Shown here: one piece after another, positions 8,971 through 18,188 of the stretch | Layout of the letters: each line of letters begins with the position of its first letter | How positions within the stretch are numbered: position 1 is the stretch's first letter | Position numbers and translations under genes: made by a program | Notes under the pieces: generated by a model | Told to the model about the DNA's origin: nothing | Database searches by the model: none | The model's input: only the letters and a program-made list of their open reading frames with translations | Assembly: GCA_018650285.1 (NCBI GenBank) | Contig: JABIGF010000010.1 | Location: 1 to 55,951 of the forward strand | Source: Methanobacteriota archaeon | GTDB taxonomy: Archaea; Thermoplasmatota; Poseidoniia; Poseidoniales; Thalassarchaeaceae | Direction of reading: 5' to 3' | DNA length: 55,951 nucleotides

Positions 8971-9007
8971 AATAATATTTTTCACACCCTATAGTTGCTT
9001 ATTATTG

Positions 9008-9016
9008 AAATATATT
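9008..9016 (+). promoter_or_regulatory. TATA-like element upstream of purH
   Basis: AAATATATT sits in an AT-rich gap after the chaperonin gene. Transcription about 25 bases downstream would begin near 9035, just at the small leader ORF (9035-9064) and 45 bases before the purH ATG. The assignment rests on sequence and spacing alone. Confidence 0.45.
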
Positions 9017-9034
9017 TTTTTTGTGAGTAGGAGA

Positions 9035-9064
9035 ATGGTCAAGAACGTCCTCTCTATGGAGTGA
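9035..9064 (+). CDS. possible 9-codon leader ORF upstream of purH
   Basis: An ATG at 9035 follows TAGGAGA and opens a 9-residue frame (MVKNVLSME) closed by TGA at 9062-9064. It is in the same frame as purH, whose ATG follows 16 bases later. It may be a leader peptide, or simply a chance frame in the 5' untranslated region. Confidence 0.25.
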   Translation: MVKNVLSME

Positions 9065-9079
9065 TAACGGGTTTCGTGG

Positions 9080-10741
9080 ATGAGCATGGATGAGCAGCCC
9101 GGAACAACCAGTGAAGTGCCGGATAGAAAGGGCATGAATTCACCACGAGCACTGCTTAGTGTATACGATAAAACCGGCGTAACGGCGTTAGCAGTTGCTT
9201 TGGAAGCAATGGGTTGGAAAATTGTTAGCACAGGTGGAACAGCACGCCTTTTGCGTGAGTCGGGCGTTGAAGTTGAAGATGTCAGTTCTGTAACTGAGCA
9301 CCCAGAAGTTTTTGATGGGCGAGTAAAAACTCTACACCCTGCAATTCATGCGCCAATTTTAGCACGAGGAAATAATCCAGACGACGTCAATACATTATCC
9401 AAACTTGGTTACCCGCGCATTGACATGGTGGTTGTTAATCTCTATCCATTTGAAGAGGTTGCAGCCCGTGACCCCCCCGCTGAAATGGACGAATTAATCG
9501 AGATGGTTGATATTGGCGGCCCCACATTGATTAGAGCGGCAGCAAAGAATCATTCAGATATTTTGGTGATGGCCGACCCAAGTCAGTACGATGGTGTGTT
9601 AGAACATTTACAGAAGACAGACGGCGACCCGAAGTCAGTTCCATTGGATGTTAGGCAGCGCTTAGCACTAACAGCATTTGAGCGAACCGCCGCGTATGAT
9701 GTTGCTTTAGCCACTACACTCGCTCAACGTTTTGAAGGAATTGAATTAGAAGGTGACTTACCACCGCGACTATTGATTTCTGGTGGCAAATTAAACCGAT
9801 TGAGATATGGTGAAAACCCCCACCAAATAGCAGGATTTTTTGATTCATCAAGAGATGTCAAAGGGTCTGAAGGATTGGCGAACGCAGAACAACATGGTGG
9901 CAAAGAATTGTCATTCAATAATTATCTAGATTTAGATGCGGCTCTTCGTTTTGCACGTTCAGTTACAGGTGATGAATGGCGCGATTGGCCACATTGTTGT
10001 GTCATTATTAAGCACACAAATGCGTGTGGGGTTGCAGTTTCAACTAACCAAGTTGCTGCTTGGAGCGACGCACTTGCTAGTGACCCAGAATCTGCTTTTG
10101 GATGTGTAATTGCTTTCAATCAAGTAGTTAGCGCTGAAGTTGCTGAAGCAATTGGCGGCCATTTTGTTGAATGTATTATCGCTCCCGGTTACGATAATGC
10201 GGCGTTAGATATTCTTTCAGAGAAGAAGAATCGTAGGATGTTGACTTTCAACAATTTCACTCCATTAGACCCAGAATTACGTTGGAGACAAATAGACGGC
10301 GGTTGGTTAGCACAAGAGGAAGGTGCACCCCAAATAGATTGGAATACAGTCACATCAGTAACAAAGAAAGAAGCTGTAGCAGAACAAATTGATTTGGCTA
10401 GGTTTGGTGTGACAGTTTGTGCTCAAGTGAAGTCCAACTGCGTAGTTTTTGTTCAGCCAACAACAACAGGATTCGCAACTGTTGGAATTGGTCCCGGCCA
10501 AACTAGTCGTGTTGAAGCAGTTAGAATTGCGGCACGTCGTGCTGGAGAGCGAGCAAGAGGGGCAATGATGGTTTCAGACGCCTTCTTCCCATTCAGAGAC
10601 GGTATTGACACATCGAATGAGATAGGAATTACTAGTGTAGTACAACCAGGTGGTTCAATCCGGGATCAAGAGGTTATTGATGCAGCAGACGAGCACGGAA
10701 TGACAATGCTATTCACTGGCGTTCGTTTGTTTAGACATTGA
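9080..10741 (+). CDS. purH: bifunctional AICAR transformylase / IMP cyclohydrolase
   Basis: A 553-residue protein of normal PurH length. The N-terminal MGS-like cyclohydrolase domain opens with ALLSVYDKTG and keeps ISTGGTA-like and VKTLHPAIHAPILAR motifs. The transformylase domain carries the K-H pair in IIKHTNACG and the closing SIRDQEVIDAADEHG. The enzyme makes the last two steps to IMP, using 10-formyl-tetrahydrofolate. An alternative ATG lies at 9134, but ATG 9080 gives a plausible extended N-terminus. It overlaps the convergent tag gene by 11 bases. The pABA-synthesis genes at 51360-54585 would feed the folate this enzyme needs. Confidence 0.96.
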   Translation: MSMDEQPGTTSEVPDRKGMNSPRALLSVYDKTGVTALAVALEAMGWKIVSTGGTARLLRESGVEVEDVSSVTEHPEVFDGRVKTLHPAIHAPILARGNNPDDVNTLSKLGYPRIDMVVVNLYPFEEVAARDPPAEMDELIEMVDIGGPTLIRAAAKNHSDILVMADPSQYDGVLEHLQKTDGDPKSVPLDVRQRLALTAFERTAAYDVALATTLAQRFEGIELEGDLPPRLLISGGKLNRLRYGENPHQIAGFFDSSRDVKGSEGLANAEQHGGKELSFNNYLDLDAALRFARSVTGDEWRDWPHCCVIIKHTNACGVAVSTNQVAAWSDALASDPESAFGCVIAFNQVVSAEVAEAIGGHFVECIIAPGYDNAALDILSEKKNRRMLTFNNFTPLDPELRWRQIDGGWLAQEEGAPQIDWNTVTSVTKKEAVAEQIDLARFGVTVCAQVKSNCVVFVQPTTTGFATVGIGPGQTSRVEAVRIAARRAGERARGAMMVSDAFFPFRDGIDTSNEIGITSVVQPGGSIRDQEVIDAADEHGMTMLFTGVRLFRH

Positions 10742-11315
10742 ATGAACGGTTAGAAGTGTGACAAAAACAGGTCACAAGATGGTCATCAACCATACCTGCA
10801 GCTTGCATCATCGCATAGCAAGTAGTCGGCCCGATAAAACTGAATCCTAATTTTTTGAGCGCCTTACTCATCTCGGTGCTAATATTTGTTACAGCCGCAA
10901 TGTCGTCCATGGTATTGCGCCGGTTTACAATAGGTTCACCATTAACAAAATTCCATAAAAAGGCACTGAAAGCATCTTCATCATTTCCAAAATGTTCAAC
11001 GAAAGTTTTGGCATTATTAATTGCAGAACGAATCTTTGCTTGATTGCGAACAATTCCTGCATCATTCATTAGCCGCGCAACATCATCGTCATCAAATGCG
11101 GCGACCTTAGCAGGGTCAAAGCCTGCAAACGCATTACGATAATTTTCTCGCTTTCTTAGGATAGTTATCCATGAAAGCCCAGATTGTGCCCCTTCTAGAA
11201 TAATTTTCTCAAATAATCTACGGCCATCATGATTCGGCCGCCCCCATTCTTCATCATGATAAGCGATGTAAAGCGGGTCTTTGGTAGACCATGGACACCG
11301 TGTTTCTTCATTCAT
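10731..11315 (-). CDS. tag: DNA-3-methyladenine glycosylase I
   Basis: A 194-residue protein with Tag-family hallmarks: an N-terminal R-C-P-W followed by HDEEWGRP, the central EGAQSGLSWITILRKREN, and the C-terminal D-H-L-V-T-C-F-C-H that supplies the second half of the zinc site (Cys and His at each end). It removes 3-methyladenine from alkylated DNA as the first step of base-excision repair. The ATG at 11315 is preferred to a GTG three codons upstream. The 3' end overlaps purH on the opposite strand. Confidence 0.95.
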   Translation of the reverse strand: MNEETRCPWSTKDPLYIAYHDEEWGRPNHDGRRLFEKIILEGAQSGLSWITILRKRENYRNAFAGFDPAKVAAFDDDDVARLMNDAGIVRNQAKIRSAINNAKTFVEHFGNDEDAFSAFLWNFVNGEPIVNRRNTMDDIAAVTNISTEMSKALKKLGFSFIGPTTCYAMMQAAGMVDDHLVTCFCHTSNRSFNV

Positions 11316-11383
11316 TAAGAACACGGGTTACGTCTTGGGTTTTTGTCATTCCGTCCTGTTTGATGGTATTACAAGAGCAACAA

Positions 11384-13027
11384 CTATTGTTGACTGCGTC
11401 TAATATATTCTGAATAATTACCCGGCCAAACTTTGAGATTTCCATCGCCCTTCAATTCCCAAATAGTATCACAAATTTGGTCTAAGAACCAGCGGTCGTG
11501 ACTGACCGCAATTATTGCTCCATCATATTCTTTTAATGCATCTTCAACAGCATCAGCAGCATCAGTATCAAGATGATTAGTTGGTTCATCAAGAAGCAAG
11601 AGGTTATTTTCTTCCAACAATAGTTTGAGCATTGCAACTCTTGCTCTTTCCCCACCACTTAGTTTGTTCATTTGCGTCTTAACCATTCCAGGACTGAACT
11701 GAAATTGGCCTAGCAGTGCGCGTAAGTCACCATACGGCATTTTTGGTTTTAATTTCTGTATTTGCTGTTCTGGCGTTAGTGTGAAATCGATGTTTCGGTG
11801 GTCTTGGTGAAAATATCCACATTGTACACCTGGCAGAACTTCTATTTCTCCAGAGTCAAGTTTGATTTCACCTCTGATAATTCGTAATAGTGTAGTTTTT
11901 CCAGCACCGTTTGGCCCGACAACCCCAATTTTTTGCCCCCTACAAACACCCACTGTAACATCTTCCAAAATAGGTCTATTGAGGCCTTCAAAAGTGATGT
12001 TTGCGCTGTGAAAATCAAGCACATCTAAACTGCTTTTTTGAGTTGAAGATAGGTCAAATCGTAGTGCTTTACGCTGCCTTGGTTTGATTGATTTTAACCA
12101 TTTTAATTCGCGCTGTGAGCGCATAATCATGTGGTGTTTTTGTGAAATAGATTTGTCGTATTTATTCGCTCTTTTCATCGATTGCAAGGCTCCAGTCAAG
12201 CGTTTAATTTCTTTAGTGGTTTTTTCAATTCTTTCATCAAGAGTTTGTAAAAACAATTCTTTTTGAGCGATGTAGGCGCTGTAATTTCCAGGGTATCCTC
12301 GTAGTGATGCGCTGTGTACTTCAACAATATTGTTGCAAACCCTGTCAAGGAAATATCTGTCGTGACTAACGATCATTAACGCACCTTTAAATTTCATCAA
12401 AAATTCTTCTAGCCAATCAAGCGTTTGTAAGTCAAGGTGATTGGTAGGTTCGTCTAAAAAGAACACATCAATTTCACCCAATCCAACAAGTTGTCGGGCT
12501 AGTGCGACCTTCGCTCTTTCTCCACCTGATAGTTGTGAAATTGGCATGTCTAAGGGGTGATGTGCCAACTCTAATGCTTTGAGAATTTCTTTTGCGTGCC
12601 CTGCAGCATCTCCTCCCCCCGAACGAGCCATTAGGCTCTGCAATTCTTGGTAGCGTTCCATCGATTGTTGCCATTCCCCCTCGTAGAAAGCGGGGTCAGC
12701 CATTGACGCTTCAATAGCGGTAATTTCATCTTCAATTTCTTGAAATTGTCTACCCCGTCGGTTCAACTCTTCTTCCAAAGTCGCATCTTCTTCTATGTCG
12801 CGAACTTGAGTCAAAAAGGCGATTCTAAGCGCTGGTGCGAATGTAATATCACCTATATCTTGGTCCTGATTGGAAATTGTGCGCAAAAGTGTGGTCTTAC
12901 CAGCGCCGTTGTGGCCGACGATTCCTATCCGGTTACCCTCATCAACTCTGAGTCGAATACCTTCTAAGACGTGTACAGCGCCAAATGACTTGTGTACATC
13001 GTCTAAACGAATTAATTCACGGCCCAT
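11384..13027 (-). CDS. ABC-F family ATPase (two ABC domains, no membrane domain)
   Basis: A 547-residue protein with two complete ABC ATPase domains. Walker A motifs are GHNGAGKTT near residue 38 and GPNGAGKTT near 370; signature motifs are LSGGERAKVALAR and LSGGERARVAMLK; each is followed by LDEPTNHLD. The basic, helical linker between the domains (about residues 240-320) is the P-site tRNA-interaction motif of ABC-F proteins. No transmembrane segment is present. ABC-F proteins act on ribosomes, regulating elongation or rescuing stalls. A clear GGAGGAG sits just upstream of the ATG at 13025-13027. Confidence 0.92.
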   Translation of the reverse strand: MGRELIRLDDVHKSFGAVHVLEGIRLRVDEGNRIGIVGHNGAGKTTLLRTISNQDQDIGDITFAPALRIAFLTQVRDIEEDATLEEELNRRGRQFQEIEDEITAIEASMADPAFYEGEWQQSMERYQELQSLMARSGGGDAAGHAKEILKALELAHHPLDMPISQLSGGERAKVALARQLVGLGEIDVFFLDEPTNHLDLQTLDWLEEFLMKFKGALMIVSHDRYFLDRVCNNIVEVHSASLRGYPGNYSAYIAQKELFLQTLDERIEKTTKEIKRLTGALQSMKRANKYDKSISQKHHMIMRSQRELKWLKSIKPRQRKALRFDLSSTQKSSLDVLDFHSANITFEGLNRPILEDVTVGVCRGQKIGVVGPNGAGKTTLLRIIRGEIKLDSGEIEVLPGVQCGYFHQDHRNIDFTLTPEQQIQKLKPKMPYGDLRALLGQFQFSPGMVKTQMNKLSGGERARVAMLKLLLEENNLLLLDEPTNHLDTDAADAVEDALKEYDGAIIAVSHDRWFLDQICDTIWELKGDGNLKVWPGNYSEYIRRSQQ

Positions 13028-13091
13028 CCACTACTCCTCCAAGCGAGCCCGAGAGCCACCCCTTCAAGGCTTCACCGGTTCAAAATTAGCA

Positions 13092-14222
13092 TTAGTTGCC
13101 AAGGTTGTCATTTGCTGTGATGAGATGTAGAGTTCCACCACCAGTTAATATTCCGTAAAACAAGTAATTACCAGATGGATGGAAAGCTATTGGAAGGGGC
13201 GTGGTCAAGTTTGATGCAAACGTGGTAACTTCTCCCTGCCATCCTTGAGGATTAGTTGAGTTTTCTTCAAAATCAATTTGAACAATTTCATGACCAACTG
13301 GAACCACCGCATTCCACGAACCAAAAACAGTTGCATAGACTGTGTGTTCATTCCCAGGGAATGTTGAGTTCATCGGCCTTTTCGTCATCCCGTTGAGACT
13401 ACTGTGGGCGGTCCAAGTTGCTACAGGCCCGATAGTTCCGGTTGGTATTGGATGGTCAGGGTCATCTTCGGGCCATCCATAATCGGCACCAGCAACTAAC
13501 AAATTCACTTCTTCAAGGGGGTGTTTTCCTTCCCAATCTCGACCATTATCGCTAAACAAGTAACCGATTCCTTCTACCCATACACCATCGTATGAATTGC
13601 GTACACCACTGGCTAGAACCCCATGTTCACCAGTACTTGCATTGACCCAGAGCAGAGCCGCGTTTCGCTCATCATCTTGGTCACAGACATTGCAGGTTGA
13701 GCCAACATGCCAAACTAGTGTGCCATTAACTAGTTCATTGATTGCATTAGGTTGATGATTTCCAATTGAAATCCCATCTATCATTGCCCACCTTTCATTT
13801 TGTTTGACCTCTTTCATCCAATCAGTATCTAGGCCTGAATGATTGATCCGAGTTAGTCTACCTGCTTCGGAAACCATGATGAAATCCGCAGCAATATGGA
13901 CACCATGTGGTCTGTCAAACCCATCCAACCAAGTTGAGTGTTGAGATACATTCCAACTCCAGTCTGTGGTATTGTAATCAAATTCTAGACTAATCAATCT
14001 TCCACCATCGCGGTCACAGATAATTAGGATACTGGAATTAACCCATTCAAGACAACTCGGTCCACCCAAATCTTCTGCTACCAATTTGATTGTGTAATTG
14101 TCATCAATCGTTGGCTCATTAAACTCTGTGTAAGGAAGGATGTAACTCGCGAGCAGCATCACGATTAGAGTTGAGATGAGCAAAGCCGGCCCAAGTTTCT
14201 GCCCCTTGCCTTGTGTGGCCAT
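13092..14222 (-). CDS. membrane-anchored glucose/sorbosone dehydrogenase-like beta-propeller
   Basis: A 376-residue protein with a short basic N-terminus, one hydrophobic anchor (about residues 12-30), then an extracellular propeller. The blades carry motifs of the soluble PQQ sugar dehydrogenase fold, including RPHGV (with the conserved His region) and D-Y-G-W-P-E-D-D-P-D-H-P. Several N-x-S/T sequons suggest an exported, glycosylated domain. True PQQ enzymes keep a His-Arg-Asp active site; I cannot confirm all of these, so it may be a non-catalytic relative. Divergent from the small lipoprotein at 14291. Confidence 0.78.
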   Translation of the reverse strand: MATQGKGQKLGPALLISTLIVMLLASYILPYTEFNEPTIDDNYTIKLVAEDLGGPSCLEWVNSSILIICDRDGGRLISLEFDYNTTDWSWNVSQHSTWLDGFDRPHGVHIAADFIMVSEAGRLTRINHSGLDTDWMKEVKQNERWAMIDGISIGNHQPNAINELVNGTLVWHVGSTCNVCDQDDERNAALLWVNASTGEHGVLASGVRNSYDGVWVEGIGYLFSDNGRDWEGKHPLEEVNLLVAGADYGWPEDDPDHPIPTGTIGPVATWTAHSSLNGMTKRPMNSTFPGNEHTVYATVFGSWNAVVPVGHEIVQIDFEENSTNPQGWQGEVTTFASNLTTPLPIAFHPSGNYLFYGILTGGGTLHLITANDNLGN

Positions 14223-14290
14223 CAGAATCAGAACGGAGAGGCGTAGGTGTTCACATTTTCGCCGGGATAAACTTTTTTAATTGCTGTAAT

Positions 14291-14459
14291 ATGGCAATAA
14301 TCATGTTTAGAATGAACCAGATTAGAATAGCAATGTCACTTGTTACATTGATGCTACTTTCAAGCACCCTTCCAGGATGTCTTGAAACAGTTAGTGATGT
14401 TATTGGTGATTACTGATGATTCAGACGATACCACTGATGATTCGACCGTTGGAAAATAA
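14291..14459 (+). pseudogene. small lipoprotein interrupted by a one-base frameshift
   Basis: ATG 14291 opens a frame with a lipoprotein signal peptide ending L-P-G-C, then stops at TGA 14414-14416 after only about 15 mature residues. Shifting by one base at that stop, from 14415, the frame continues as DDSDDTTDDSTVGK to TAA 14457-14459. This is the acidic, Asp/Thr-rich composition typical of the spacer after an archaeal lipobox. A one-base insertion in this short gene, or a sequencing error, explains both parts. Whether a functional lipoprotein is made is unknown. Confidence 0.45.
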
Positions 14460-14489
14460 TATTTGTTGACGACTACGATTCAATAATAA

Positions 14490-15740
14490 TTAAAACGGTG
14501 ATGCGTAATTACCAACACTTTCGCTGATTCTGAGTAACTGATTATACTTGGCTACACGGTCAGTACGGCATGGCGCCCCAGTCTTGATTTGGCCTGCGTT
14601 TGTCCCGACTGCTAAGTCAGCGATAGTAGTGTCTTCAGTCTCACCGGAGCGATGGCTGACTACTGTAGTAAACTCACTATCCCATGCAGTACGCATTGTT
14701 TCAAGAGTTTCAGTAACTGAACCAATTTGGTTTAGTTTGATGAGAATTGAGTTGGCTGAACCAGCATCAATTCCTTGTTGTAACCGCGCTTTTTGTGTGA
14801 CAAATAAATCATCGCCGACAATTTGACAGCGCCCACCGTCTCGCTTGGTGAAACTCTCCCAAGAAACCCAATCATCTTCGTGGAATCCATCTTCGATTGA
14901 GAGAATAGGGTAGTCATCAAGCCAGGCGGAGTAGAGTTCCCCTAGCGCCTCCCCTGAGATCGCTTTGCCATCAATTTGGTAGGCTCCATCGTGGTAAAAT
15001 TCACTAGCAGCACAATCCAGTGCAATGCCTATCTCTTCTGTGGAATAACCCGCCCCTTCGATGGCTCTGACCATGTATGACAACCCCTCTTCATTGGCTG
15101 GTAGGTTTGGTGCGAATCCCCCTTCGTCTCCAACTCCACCGAGTAACCCATCTTGTTTGAGCGCCCCTTTGAGTGCGTGATAACACTCCACTCCTGCTCT
15201 AAACGCAGTAGGGAAGTCATCAAATCCATGAGGGACGACCATGAATTCTTGAACATCAACGTTTGAGTTTGCATGAGAACCACCATTGAGGATGTTCATC
15301 ATCGGTACTGGAAGAGACACTTCGCCACTACCCGCAATATGTTTCCATAATGGTTGCTTGGTAAGATTAGCCGCAGCTTTGAGGCTAGCCATACTTACTC
15401 CTAATATTGCATTAGCACCAAAATTAGATTTGTTGGCCGTGCCATCTGCATCAATCATTGCCCCATCAAGAGATTCTTGGTCGCCTACATCCATACCTAT
15501 CACGAGATTACGGATAGGCCCGTTGACGTTAGCCACAGCAGCATCAACACCCTTTCCAACCCAGCGCGAATTGTCGCCATCTCTCAACTCAAGCGCTTCA
15601 TGAACGCCTGTGGATGCACCACTAGGTACAATCGCTCTGCCAGTCATCTGGCTATTGACAAAGACATCAACCTCAACTGTTGGGTTCCCTCTGCTATCGA
15701 TGACCATCCGGCCGACAATATCGCTGATTTCGTTACTCAT
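14490..15740 (-). CDS. eno: enolase (phosphopyruvate hydratase)
   Basis: A 416-residue protein of normal enolase length, starting at ATG 15740 (an ATG six codons upstream is possible). Conserved elements include the N-terminal IDSRGNPTVEV, the catalytic-loop SGASTG, IEDGFHEDDW with metal-binding acidic residues, DDLFVTQ, KLNQIG with the catalytic Lys, and SHRSGETEDT. It interconverts 2-phosphoglycerate and phosphoenolpyruvate in glycolysis and gluconeogenesis and acts in the cytosol as a dimer or octamer. The gene stands alone. Confidence 0.97.
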   Translation of the reverse strand: MSNEISDIVGRMVIDSRGNPTVEVDVFVNSQMTGRAIVPSGASTGVHEALELRDGDNSRWVGKGVDAAVANVNGPIRNLVIGMDVGDQESLDGAMIDADGTANKSNFGANAILGVSMASLKAAANLTKQPLWKHIAGSGEVSLPVPMMNILNGGSHANSNVDVQEFMVVPHGFDDFPTAFRAGVECYHALKGALKQDGLLGGVGDEGGFAPNLPANEEGLSYMVRAIEGAGYSTEEIGIALDCAASEFYHDGAYQIDGKAISGEALGELYSAWLDDYPILSIEDGFHEDDWVSWESFTKRDGGRCQIVGDDLFVTQKARLQQGIDAGSANSILIKLNQIGSVTETLETMRTAWDSEFTTVVSHRSGETEDTTIADLAVGTNAGQIKTGAPCRTDRVAKYNQLLRISESVGNYASPF

Positions 15741-15792
15741 CCCGCTCGCCTGAACCATTGACCATTCAATACGGTTGGATAACCTTGCGGCA

Positions 15793-16260
15793 TCAACTGT
15801 TCAACCAACATAGCCACCGAGCCACTTCATTTTGCATATTTGGCACATCATGTTCTTCATGACAACTAAGCATGTAACACAACTCTTCCTCGCGTGGAGA
15901 GACAGAGAAAAGTTCAGTAGAAAAAACGGGCTCACCATCTTCACGGTCTTCTTTTTTCCGTTGGTCATCAACAAAACAGTGAACCATTCCACGTGGGTAG
16001 TGCTGAATACGACCAGCTTCAGGGTTGCAAACAACAACACTTTCTTGAAGAAAAATAATTGCTGAGCCATCAGCGGGATTGGTGCTGTGACCAAGAATTC
16101 TGCATCCCTCTAACATTGTTGCAACATCAACATTATACCATGAAAGATGATTTTCACAACTTTCTAGATTGCTAACATCGTCAAGAAATTCCTGCACACG
16201 TAGTTGACTCAATGCTGAGTCCGCACCACTTTGCATGTTACATCCAATGGTCCGGCCCAT
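15793..16260 (-). CDS. hypothetical cytosolic protein
   Basis: A 155-residue acidic protein from ATG 16258-16260; a GTG at 16296 would add 12 residues. Several Cys (at least seven) are scattered through it, including C-H-E-E-H near the C-terminus, but no clear zinc-ribbon spacing is seen. No signal peptide or membrane segment. I recognise no family. It lies 52 bases upstream of eno on the same strand and may be cotranscribed with it. Confidence 0.55.
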   Translation of the reverse strand: MGRTIGCNMQSGADSALSQLRVQEFLDDVSNLESCENHLSWYNVDVATMLEGCRILGHSTNPADGSAIIFLQESVVVCNPEAGRIQHYPRGMVHCFVDDQRKKEDREDGEPVFSTELFSVSPREEELCYMLSCHEEHDVPNMQNEVARWLCWLNS

Positions 16261-16425
16261 TTGAACCCGATGATAATAACACAAAATAAAATTCACCTTT
16301 ATTATTGATAAAAATCAATATAATTCACTCATAAACAGCATTTTGTTTATTATTTCAAACCCACAATATATCCCTTTTCCGGTAACTATTGCCGAAAACC
16401 CACCAAAAGAACGGCTTACGATAGG

Positions 16426-16434
16426 AATTATATA
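16426..16434 (+). promoter_or_regulatory. TATA box for the Lrp/AsnC-family gene
   Basis: AATTATATA is centred 27 bases before the ATG at 16457, the spacing expected of an archaeal promoter giving a leaderless transcript. This supports 16457 as the start rather than the longer in-frame extension. Confidence 0.6.
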
Positions 16435-16456
16435 CGAAATGTGGAAGCCGAGGCAC

Positions 16457-16882
16457 ATGAACATCGATTCAACTGACCGTGCGCTCCTATCAGCATTAAG
16501 AGATAATTCACGAACATCATTCGTAGAATTGGCGAAAGCAACCGAAGTTTCCGAGCGCACAGTGCGCACACGCATGAAAAAACTTGAGGAAGAGGTAATC
16601 CAACGATACACGATAATTGAGCGAGGAGTGGGACTCTCAGCCCTTGTGCGAGTCAAGTTGGGCCCAGGTACCGAAGTAGGCACACTAGCCGGCGAGTTTG
16701 CTATGTGGGATGGTGTATTGACTTGTTACGAAGTAGGTGGTGGGTTAGATGCCGACTTACTTTTGGTAGTTTCAGTAGATGACACCCATACACTCCGAGA
16801 ACTTCTTGATCGCATTTGGTTAACTGCTCCTGATGCAGCTGTTGTTGAGACTCATACAACTCTAATTATTGAGCAGTATTGA
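16457..16882 (+). CDS. Lrp/AsnC-family transcriptional regulator
   Basis: A 141-residue protein. Residues 2-60 form the N-terminal HTH (IDSTDRALLSALRDNSRTS then the recognition region VSERTVRTRMKKLEEEVI). Residues 65-141 form the alpha/beta ligand-binding (RAM) domain. The family binds amino acids and forms dimers and octamers that activate or repress amino-acid genes. The convergent neighbour is a class I/II aminotransferase, fitting a local link to amino-acid metabolism. The start is set by the TATA box at 16426 and by family length. Confidence 0.88.
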   Translation: MNIDSTDRALLSALRDNSRTSFVELAKATEVSERTVRTRMKKLEEEVIQRYTIIERGVGLSALVRVKLGPGTEVGTLAGEFAMWDGVLTCYEVGGGLDADLLLVVSVDDTHTLRELLDRIWLTAPDAAVVETHTTLIIEQY

Positions 16883-16887
16883 GCAGT

Positions 16888-18033
16888 TCAAATTGAAGAA
16901 AGCCATTTGGCTATTCTATCGAGCCCTTCTATTAGGGTATTTTCATCACAGGCGTAAGAGATTCTTACGAAGCCTTCACCACCATCTAATAGCCCACCTG
17001 GAATCATCTGTACCTTTGCATCAGTGAGTGCTTTAGTGGCAAAGGTTGTTGAGTCCATGCCAGTTTTTGTAATGTCAACAAACCCGTAGAAGGCACCCTC
17101 GGGTTCAGGCATTGAAAGCCCTTCAATTGCATCAATTCCATCCATGAGTATTTGCCGTCGTGTAATATACGACCGCTTGAATTCTGCTACAGCATCATCA
17201 ATTTTAGGTTCAAGTGCCGCTAATGCAGCATCCATCAAGAATGAAGGTATGTGCGAACAGGCATTGGCCTGCAATTTCCCCATTGCTTGCATCACAGTTG
17301 AGGGGCCCGAAACAAGTCCTATTCTCCAACCAGTCATAGCGAATGATTTCGACCAACCAGTGATGACAATGGTTCGTTCTGCTCCACCTTCAAGACTTGC
17401 TGGAGAAAGATGATCCCATTCAGTCCAGTTAAGGCGGGCGTAAATCTCGTCAGAGATAAGCCAAAGGTCGTGCTTTTTAGCAATATCCAAAAGTTTAGTA
17501 ATTTCTTCAGGAGTATATACTGCTCCAGTTGGATTGTTTGGTGAATTGATAACTAGCATTTTTGTTTTTTCAGTAATGGCAGATTTAATAGCCTCAAGAT
17601 TGGGATGAAAATTATTTTTGTTTACCGGCACATGAATTGGATTTAGTTCTAACATCCTGCATTGGATATCATATGATGGCCATGCAGGAGCTAGTAAGAT
17701 TACTTCATCACCCGGTTCGCAACAGACCATGAATGTGTAGAGTAAAGCCTGTTTTGCTCCTGGTGTGATAATGATGTTCTCGGTTGTAGCAGGAATTTTA
17801 TAGCGTTGGTGTAGGCGGTTTGCTGATTTTTCACATAGTTCTAGAGAGCCTTCTGAACGGGTATATTTTGTATTTCCCGCACGAAGTGATTCTATCGCGG
17901 CTTCAACGATTGATTGTGGTGTGTCAAAACCAGGTTCGCCAACAGTCCAACGGATGACATCTGCAGGTGGGGCTGCTAAAAATGGCTTGATTCCAGCAGG
18001 CAAGTCAACGAACCGCTCAGCAATATCAACCAT
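16888..18033 (-). CDS. class I/II PLP-dependent aminotransferase (aspartate aminotransferase-like)
   Basis: A 381-residue fold type I enzyme with NSPNNPTGAVYTPEE, the DEIYARL motif, and the PLP-lysine motif GWSKSFAMTGWRIG. The substrate-binding Arg lies in the C-terminal FVRISYA. It transfers amino groups between amino acids and 2-oxo acids; aspartate, aromatic or branched-chain substrates are all possible. It stands convergent with the Lrp regulator, with 5 bases between stops. Confidence 0.92.
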   Translation of the reverse strand: MVDIAERFVDLPAGIKPFLAAPPADVIRWTVGEPGFDTPQSIVEAAIESLRAGNTKYTRSEGSLELCEKSANRLHQRYKIPATTENIIITPGAKQALLYTFMVCCEPGDEVILLAPAWPSYDIQCRMLELNPIHVPVNKNNFHPNLEAIKSAITEKTKMLVINSPNNPTGAVYTPEEITKLLDIAKKHDLWLISDEIYARLNWTEWDHLSPASLEGGAERTIVITGWSKSFAMTGWRIGLVSGPSTVMQAMGKLQANACSHIPSFLMDAALAALEPKIDDAVAEFKRSYITRRQILMDGIDAIEGLSMPEPEGAFYGFVDITKTGMDSTTFATKALTDAKVQMIPGGLLDGGEGFVRISYACDENTLIEGLDRIAKWLSSI

Positions 18034-18078
18034 TCAATCAACTCCAAACCCTTCACTGACTAAAGGAGATTGATTGTA

Positions 18079-18152
18079 GCGAGCAAGCCGTCTTCAAAGA
18101 ACTTGCCGCATGCAGTTGTTGCAATGATAAATGGCTACTTTGCCTTGCTCGC
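18079..18152 (+). repeat. 9-bp inverted repeat upstream of tRNA-Cys
   Basis: GCGAGCAAG at 18079-18087 is the exact complement of CTTGCTCGC at 18144-18152, with a 56-base loop between. It lies in a 155-base gap before tRNA-Cys that contains no other gene. It might be a hairpin of a small RNA or a leader, or a chance pairing. Confidence 0.3.
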
Positions 18153-18188
18153 GTTGAAATAGGTGGCCCTTTTCGGCGACAATACGAA

